From assembly GCA_038117265.1 (NCBI GenBank), contig JAYOFO010000035.1, positions 1 to 27,257 on the forward strand: 27,257 nt of DNA, given 5' to 3'. The stretch comes from JAYPUG01 sp038117265 (GTDB lineage: Bacteria; Pseudomonadota; Alphaproteobacteria; UBA6615). Below, one piece after another: positions 23,457 through 27,257 of this stretch (position 1 is its first letter; each line of letters begins with the position of its first letter). The position numbers and the translations under genes were made by a program. The notes beneath the pieces are model-generated. The model saw only the letters and a program-made list of their open reading frames with translations. It made no database searches and was not told the DNA's origin.

Positions 23457-24635
23457 TCAGGCGTCGCGCTCTCCCGGTATCACCTGCTCGACGAGGCTGG
23501 CCCAGTAGGACACGCCGATGGGGATGACATCGTCGTTGAAGTCGTAGCCGGGGTTGTGGAGCATGCAGCCGCCCGCCACATCGCCGTTGCCGACCCAGAC
23601 GTAGCAGCCCGGCTTCTCGCGCAGCATGTAGGCGAAGTCCTCCGACCCCATGCTCGGCACCGGCTTGGTCTCGATATGCCCGGGCCCGACCACCGCCTCC
23701 GCGGCGCCGAACGCGAGCGCCGTCTCGTCGGTCGTGTTCACCGTCGCCGGATAGCGCTTCTCGTAGTGCAGTTCGGCTGTGGCGCCGTGGGCGGCGCAGA
23801 TGCCGTCGGCAATGCGCCGCATAGCCGGCTCGACCCTATCGCGCACCTCCTCGCGGAACGATCGCACCGTGCCGCGCAAGATCACCTCGTCGGGGATCAC
23901 GTTGTAGGCATCGCCGCCGTGGATCTGGGTCACCGAGACCACCAGCGCATCGATCGGGTCGGTGTTGCGGCTGGCGATCGTCTGCAGCGCGCCGACCAGT
24001 TCGGACACGACCACGATGCTGTCGACGCCCTGGTGCGGCATCGCGCCATGGCTGCCGCGCCCACGTACGACCAGGTCGAAGATGTCGAAGGCCGCCATCA
24101 TCGGGCCGGCGCTGACCGCAAACTCGCCGACCGGCATCCCCGGCCAGTTGTGCATCCCGTAGATCGCCTCGACCGGGAACTTCTCGAACAGGCCCTCGCG
24201 CACCATCACCTCGGCGCCGCCCTCGGCCTCCTCGGCCGGTTGGAAGACGAAATAGACGGTGCCGTCGAACTGCTTCGTCTCGGCCAGGTACTTCGCCGCG
24301 CCGAGCAGCATCGTGGTGTGGCCGTCATGGCCGCAGCCATGCATCCGCCCCGGGTTCTGCGACCGGTGGGCGAAATCGTTGCCCTCCTCCATCGGCAGCG
24401 CGTCCATGTCAGCGCGCAGCGCGATCGCCCGGTTGCCCGTGCCCGCCGTCAGCCGCCCGACCACGCCGGTCTTGGCCAGCCCGCGATGCACCTCGACACC
24501 GAAGCTCTCGAGCCGCTCGGCAACCAATGCCGCAGTCCGCTCCTCCTCGAAGGCGAGTTCGGGATGGGCGTGGAAGTCGCGCCGCCACTCGGTGAGCAGC
24601 GCGTGGTCGCGGCTGATTTCGTCCCGGATCTTCAT
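23457..24635 (-). CDS. M20 family amidohydrolase (hippurate hydrolase-like)
   Basis: A 392-residue metal-dependent hydrolase of the M20D group, which removes acyl groups from amino acids or similar amides. Signatures: WRRDFHAHPELAFEEERTA, ALRADMDALPMEE, metal ligands Cys101 and His103 in MHGCGHDGHTTML, PAEEAEGGAEVM (133-144), His162 in YGMHNWPG, the dimerisation-domain RGRGSHGAMPHQGVDSI, and His360 in GCMLHNPGYDFND. ATG 24635 starts MKIRDEISRDHALL; the longer in-frame extension runs back into the nitrilase gene and is rejected. It starts 35 bases after the nitrilase stop, so the two hydrolases probably form an operon. Substrate is not decidable from sequence. Confidence 0.94.
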   Translation of the reverse strand: MKIRDEISRDHALLTEWRRDFHAHPELAFEEERTAALVAERLESFGVEVHRGLAKTGVVGRLTAGTGNRAIALRADMDALPMEEGNDFAHRSQNPGRMHGCGHDGHTTMLLGAAKYLAETKQFDGTVYFVFQPAEEAEGGAEVMVREGLFEKFPVEAIYGMHNWPGMPVGEFAVSAGPMMAAFDIFDLVVRGRGSHGAMPHQGVDSIVVVSELVGALQTIASRNTDPIDALVVSVTQIHGGDAYNVIPDEVILRGTVRSFREEVRDRVEPAMRRIADGICAAHGATAELHYEKRYPATVNTTDETALAFGAAEAVVGPGHIETKPVPSMGSEDFAYMLREKPGCYVWVGNGDVAGGCMLHNPGYDFNDDVIPIGVSYWASLVEQVIPGERDA

Positions 24636-24670
24636 CTTCGCCCTCTTTCGTGCCCTTTTCGCGCCGCGCC

Positions 24671-25507
24671 CTACAACACCCGGTGATCGGCCACCGGGAT
24701 GCGCTGGCGCACCAGTTTCAGATAGTCGAGATCGATGCCCGCCGCCGCGTGGCCGGTGCCGTCGCCCGCCTGGGCGCGAATGTGGCCCCACGGATCGACG
24801 ATCATCGAGTGGCCCCAGCTCGCGCGCTCGTCATTGCCCTCGGCATAGGTGCCGGTCTGGGCGGCGGCGACGACCCATGCCTGGGTCTCGATGGCACGCG
24901 CGCGCAGCAGCACCTCCCAGTGATCCTTGCCCGTCTGCAGGGTGAAGGCCGCGGGCACCATGATCACGTCCGCGCCCGCCTCGGCCAGGCGCAGATACAG
25001 CTCGGCGAAGCGCAAATCGTAGCAGATGCTGCAGCCCACCCGCACATCGCCGGCCATATAGGTCACGACCTCGCGCCCCGCACCGAAGGTCGCGGATTCC
25101 CGGTAGGCGCGCCCGTCCGGGGTGGAGACATCGAACAGGTGGATCTTGCGATAGCGAGCGAGCTCCGCACCCGCCGGGTCGAACGCGATGGTCGTGTTGT
25201 AGAAATTCTCGCCATCCTCCTCGACGGCACGCTCGACGAAGCTGCCGCCATGCACGAAGACACCGTGCTCGCGCGCCATGCCGCGCAAGCATTCATAGGC
25301 CGGACCGCCGTCTTCGCCCGCCTCTGGCAGCTCCTCGGCGGCCGCGCGCTTGTCGGCAACCGCGCCGCCCATGAAGGCGAAGACCTCGGGCAGGACCAGC
25401 ATATCGGGCGCGTCGGCCGCGACCGCCGCCGCGGCGAGCGCGCGCGCCTGGGAGAGGTTGGCCGCCTTGTCCGAGCGGGTGTTCATCTGGATCGCCGCGA
25501 TCTTCAT
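24671..25507 (-). CDS. Carbon-nitrogen hydrolase (nitrilase-superfamily amidase)
   Basis: A 278-residue cytoplasmic amidase with the complete Glu-Lys-Cys triad: Glu41 in LVLPEVFAFMGG, Lys121 in RYRKIHLFDV and Cys162 in GCSICYDLRFAELY. The motifs and length best fit the Nit1/deaminated-glutathione amidase group, which repairs glutathione damaged by transaminases, although the omega-amidase group is close. Other signatures are MKIAAIQMNTRSDKAANL, VPAAFTLQTGKDHWEVLLRA and ASWGHSMIVDPWG. Start ATG 25507 is the first residue of the family. Divergent from manC across a 125-base gap. Ends in TAG. Confidence 0.93.
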   Translation of the reverse strand: MKIAAIQMNTRSDKAANLSQARALAAAAVAADAPDMLVLPEVFAFMGGAVADKRAAAEELPEAGEDGGPAYECLRGMAREHGVFVHGGSFVERAVEEDGENFYNTTIAFDPAGAELARYRKIHLFDVSTPDGRAYRESATFGAGREVVTYMAGDVRVGCSICYDLRFAELYLRLAEAGADVIMVPAAFTLQTGKDHWEVLLRARAIETQAWVVAAAQTGTYAEGNDERASWGHSMIVDPWGHIRAQAGDGTGHAAAGIDLDYLKLVRQRIPVADHRVL

Positions 25508-25632
25508 CGCCGCGCATCGTAGCGGACCGGGAAATCCGTGTCGCGGCCTCCTCTTCGGTGTTTGGCCACGAGGGCGTTGAAGCAGACGGGGCGTTGGCGA
25601 CGGTACAAAAACCCGCTAGCAAGGGCGCGGCA
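25508..25632. promoter_or_regulatory. Divergent intergenic region between the nitrilase gene and manC
   Basis: These 125 bases must carry promoters for both genes. Candidate plus-strand boxes such as TTGGCG with TAGCAA 17 bases on are weak and close to the start. I see no clear operator or repeat. Confidence 0.3.
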
Positions 25633-27054
25633 ATGGAGAAGCGAGAAGTGGCGAACGGCCTGATCACCCCCGTCATCCTGTCCGGCGGTGCCGGCACCCG
25701 GCTTTGGCCGATGAGTCGGCGCGACTACCCCAAGCAGTTCCTGCCGCTGGCCGGCGACGCCACGATGCTGCAGGACACCGCGCTGCGCGTCGGCGTGCCG
25801 AGCCGGTTCACGCCCCTCCTCGTGGTATGCAACGAGGAACACCGGTTCATGGTGGCCGAGCAGCTGCGCCGCCACGAGGCCGCGCAGCTCGGCATCCTGC
25901 TCGAGCCGGTCGGCCGCAACACCGCACCCGCTTTGGCCGCGGCCGCCCTGTGGCTGCTGGAACGCGATCCCGACGCGACGATGCTGGTGCTGCCGTCGGA
26001 CCATGTGGTCCAGGACGTGCGCGCCTTCCGCGAGGCGACCTACCGCGCCGCCGCGGCCGCGCAGTCGGGCCTGCTGGTCACCTTCGGCATCGCGCCGCGC
26101 GCGCCCGAGACCGGGTTCGGCTACATCGCGGCAGGCGCGCCGCTCGACGGGCATGACGGCGTGCGCCGGGTCGCCGGCTTCGTCGAGAAGCCCGACCGCG
26201 CCACCGCCGAGGGCTTCCTGGCCAGCGGCAACCATTTCTGGAACAGCGGCATGTTCGTGTTCCGCGCCGACACGCTGATCGCCGAGATCGACCGGCTGAC
26301 GCCCGACACGGGCGCGGCCTGCCGTGCCGCGCTGGCCGCCGGGAGCGAGGACCTCGACTTCTTCCGCCTCGACCCGGCCGCGTTCGGCAACGCGCCCGCC
26401 GCCTCGATCGACTATGCGGTGATGGAGAAGACCGGCCACGCCGCCGTCGTGCCCGTCGACATGGGCTGGTCCGACGTCGGCTCGTGGCGCGCGCTGTGGG
26501 AGATCGGCGCCAAAGACAATGCCGGCAACGTCGTCGTCGGCGACGTCATGCAGGTCGGTGCGCGCGACTGCTATCTGCGCAGCGACGGCACGCTGGTCGC
26601 CGCGATCGGGCTGGAAGACTTCGTGGTGGTCGCCTCGGCCGACGCGGTGCTGGTCGCACCCAAGGACGAGGTGCAGCAGGTCCGCGACATCGTCGAGCGG
26701 CTGGATCGGGCCGGCCATAGCGAGGCGGTCACCTTCCCCGAGGTCTACCGCCCCTGGGGCTGGCACAAGACCCTGAACGCCGGTCCCGGCTTCAACGTCA
26801 AGCGCATCACCCTGCACCCGGGCGGCCGGGTCAGCCTGCGCCGCCACCGCCACACCGCTCAGCATTGGGTGGTCGTCGACGGGGTCGCGGAGGTGACCCT
26901 GGAAGGAGCCGCGCACCGCATCGAGCCCAGCGAATCCATCTCGATCCCGGCCGGGGCGGCCCACGCGCTGGCCACCGCCGAGAACCGGGAACTGACCCTG
27001 ATCGAGGTGCAGGCCGGGCCCAACGCCGGTCGCGACGAGTTCGAACGGCTCTAG
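25633..27054 (+). CDS. manC: Mannose-1-phosphate guanylyltransferase / mannose-6-phosphate isomerase
   Basis: Bifunctional type II enzyme that makes GDP-mannose for surface polysaccharide. About 473 residues. N-terminal nucleotidyltransferase: VILSGGAGTRLWPMSR (14-29) with Lys34 in YPKQFLPL, GRNTAPALAAAALW, VLPSDHVV, GFGYI, GFVEKPDRA, NSGMFVFRAD, VVPVDMGWSDVGSW. C-terminal isomerase cupin (about 370-473): YRPWGWHKTL, VKRITLHPGGRVSLRRHRH, then HWVVVDGVAEVTLEG and IPAGAAHAL. ATG 25633 has AAGGG upstream; a GTG at 25648 has the better GGAGAA at seven bases and would shorten the protein by five residues. No other sugar genes are in the window. Ends in TAG. Confidence 0.95.
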   Translation: MEKREVANGLITPVILSGGAGTRLWPMSRRDYPKQFLPLAGDATMLQDTALRVGVPSRFTPLLVVCNEEHRFMVAEQLRRHEAAQLGILLEPVGRNTAPALAAAALWLLERDPDATMLVLPSDHVVQDVRAFREATYRAAAAAQSGLLVTFGIAPRAPETGFGYIAAGAPLDGHDGVRRVAGFVEKPDRATAEGFLASGNHFWNSGMFVFRADTLIAEIDRLTPDTGAACRAALAAGSEDLDFFRLDPAAFGNAPAASIDYAVMEKTGHAAVVPVDMGWSDVGSWRALWEIGAKDNAGNVVVGDVMQVGARDCYLRSDGTLVAAIGLEDFVVVASADAVLVAPKDEVQQVRDIVERLDRAGHSEAVTFPEVYRPWGWHKTLNAGPGFNVKRITLHPGGRVSLRRHRHTAQHWVVVDGVAEVTLEGAAHRIEPSESISIPAGAAHALATAENRELTLIEVQAGPNAGRDEFERL

Positions 27055-27151
27055 CTTCGGCCGCAGCATGGGATTCCGGGCGCTTGCCCGCGCGGCCCCG
27101 GACGCCTAGGTTTCCGCCACGAAACGCTTTCTGCAAACAGGAGCCGCACCC
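27055..27151. other. Gap between manC and the aminotransferase gene
   Basis: Ninety-seven bases with a short hairpin CGGGC-GCTT-GCCCG (27077-27090) that lacks a T run, so at best a weak terminator for manC. A good ribosome site AGGAG lies eight bases before the next ATG. No convincing promoter seen. Confidence 0.35.
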
Positions 27152-27257
27152 ATGGCACCGTCCGACCGCACCCAGTTCGCGCCCAATTCCCCGGCCGCGC
27201 GCGATATCGCCTACTACCTGCACCCGTTCACCAACGCCAAGGCGCACGAGGCGAACG
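27152..27257 (+). CDS. Class III (omega) aminotransferase, N-terminus only
   Basis: Thirty-five codons before the window ends, starting MAPSDRTQFAPNSPAARDIA and continuing YYLHPFTNAKAHEAN. The RDIAYYLHPFTNAKAHE stretch is typical of the N-terminus of pyridoxal-phosphate-dependent class III aminotransferases (beta-alanine:pyruvate or putrescine aminotransferase-like), which begin with a 'D..H.LHPFTN' block. AGGAG eight bases before the ATG supports the start. The catalytic lysine lies outside the window, so substrate cannot be judged. Confidence 0.8.
   Translation, partial: MAPSDRTQFAPNSPAARDIAYYLHPFTNAKAHEAN

Overview
The window is GC-rich (roughly two-thirds G+C), gene-dense chromosomal DNA from an alphaproteobacterium, most likely a Rhodospirillales-like lineage. 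The main clues are the aroK-aroB-CBS/CorC gene order, the BolA / J-domain protein / cobS / cobT block, a CobS/CobT-type aerobic cobaltochelatase, small ribbon-helix-helix and DUF2889 proteins, and the coding bias. This placement is inference from gene content. I saw no tRNA, rRNA, CRISPR array, insertion sequence, phage gene or integrase.

Layout. 1-1519 (minus): a long secreted or periplasmic helical protein running off the left edge, preceded by a 43-residue membrane protein with a TTG start. 1672-5350 (plus): shikimate kinase, 3-dehydroquinate synthase, a CNNM/CBS/CorC membrane protein and a DUF2889 protein. 5369-6057 (minus): a ribbon-helix-helix protein and a BolA protein. 6120-9636 (plus): a J-domain protein, then cobS and cobT. 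9695-11205 (plus): a secreted phytase-like esterase and an interrupted NTF2-like gene. 11202-14385 (minus): a queuine-type tgt, rpmB with its own promoter and terminator, and an Lrp/AsnC regulator followed by meaB. 14578-24635 (minus): a large coiled-coil membrane protein, a B12-dependent methylmalonyl-CoA mutase (scpA), a DUF5939 adenylate cyclase, a HAD hydrolase, an EAL-domain protein and an M20 amidohydrolase. 24671-25507 (minus): a nitrilase-family amidase. 25633-27054 (plus): manC. 27152 to the end (plus): the start of a class III aminotransferase.

Functional themes. Cobalamin recurs: CobS and CobT insert cobalt into the corrin ring, ScpA uses the finished cofactor, and MeaB protects the mutase. 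The Lrp-type gene directly upstream of meaB is a plausible local regulator. A signalling and cell-organisation group (cyclase, EAL protein, coiled-coil protein) lies on the minus strand between 14.6 and 23.4 kb.

The most striking signal is a set of six in-frame stop codons, five TAG and one TGA, inside four genes: the NTF2-like gene, the coiled-coil gene, the cyclase (three stops) and the EAL gene. In each case the reading frame continues on the far side of the stop with recognisable family sequence. I found only one possible frameshift, at a six-G run near the start of the coiled-coil gene. The housekeeping genes are intact, and TAG is also the normal terminator of at least nine genes here, so wholesale reassignment of TAG is unlikely. 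Nonsense suppression or programmed readthrough, very recent loss of signalling genes, and consensus error all remain open. A second notable point is that the Tgt enzyme carries the Val-to-Gly pocket change associated with queuine rather than preQ1 as substrate.
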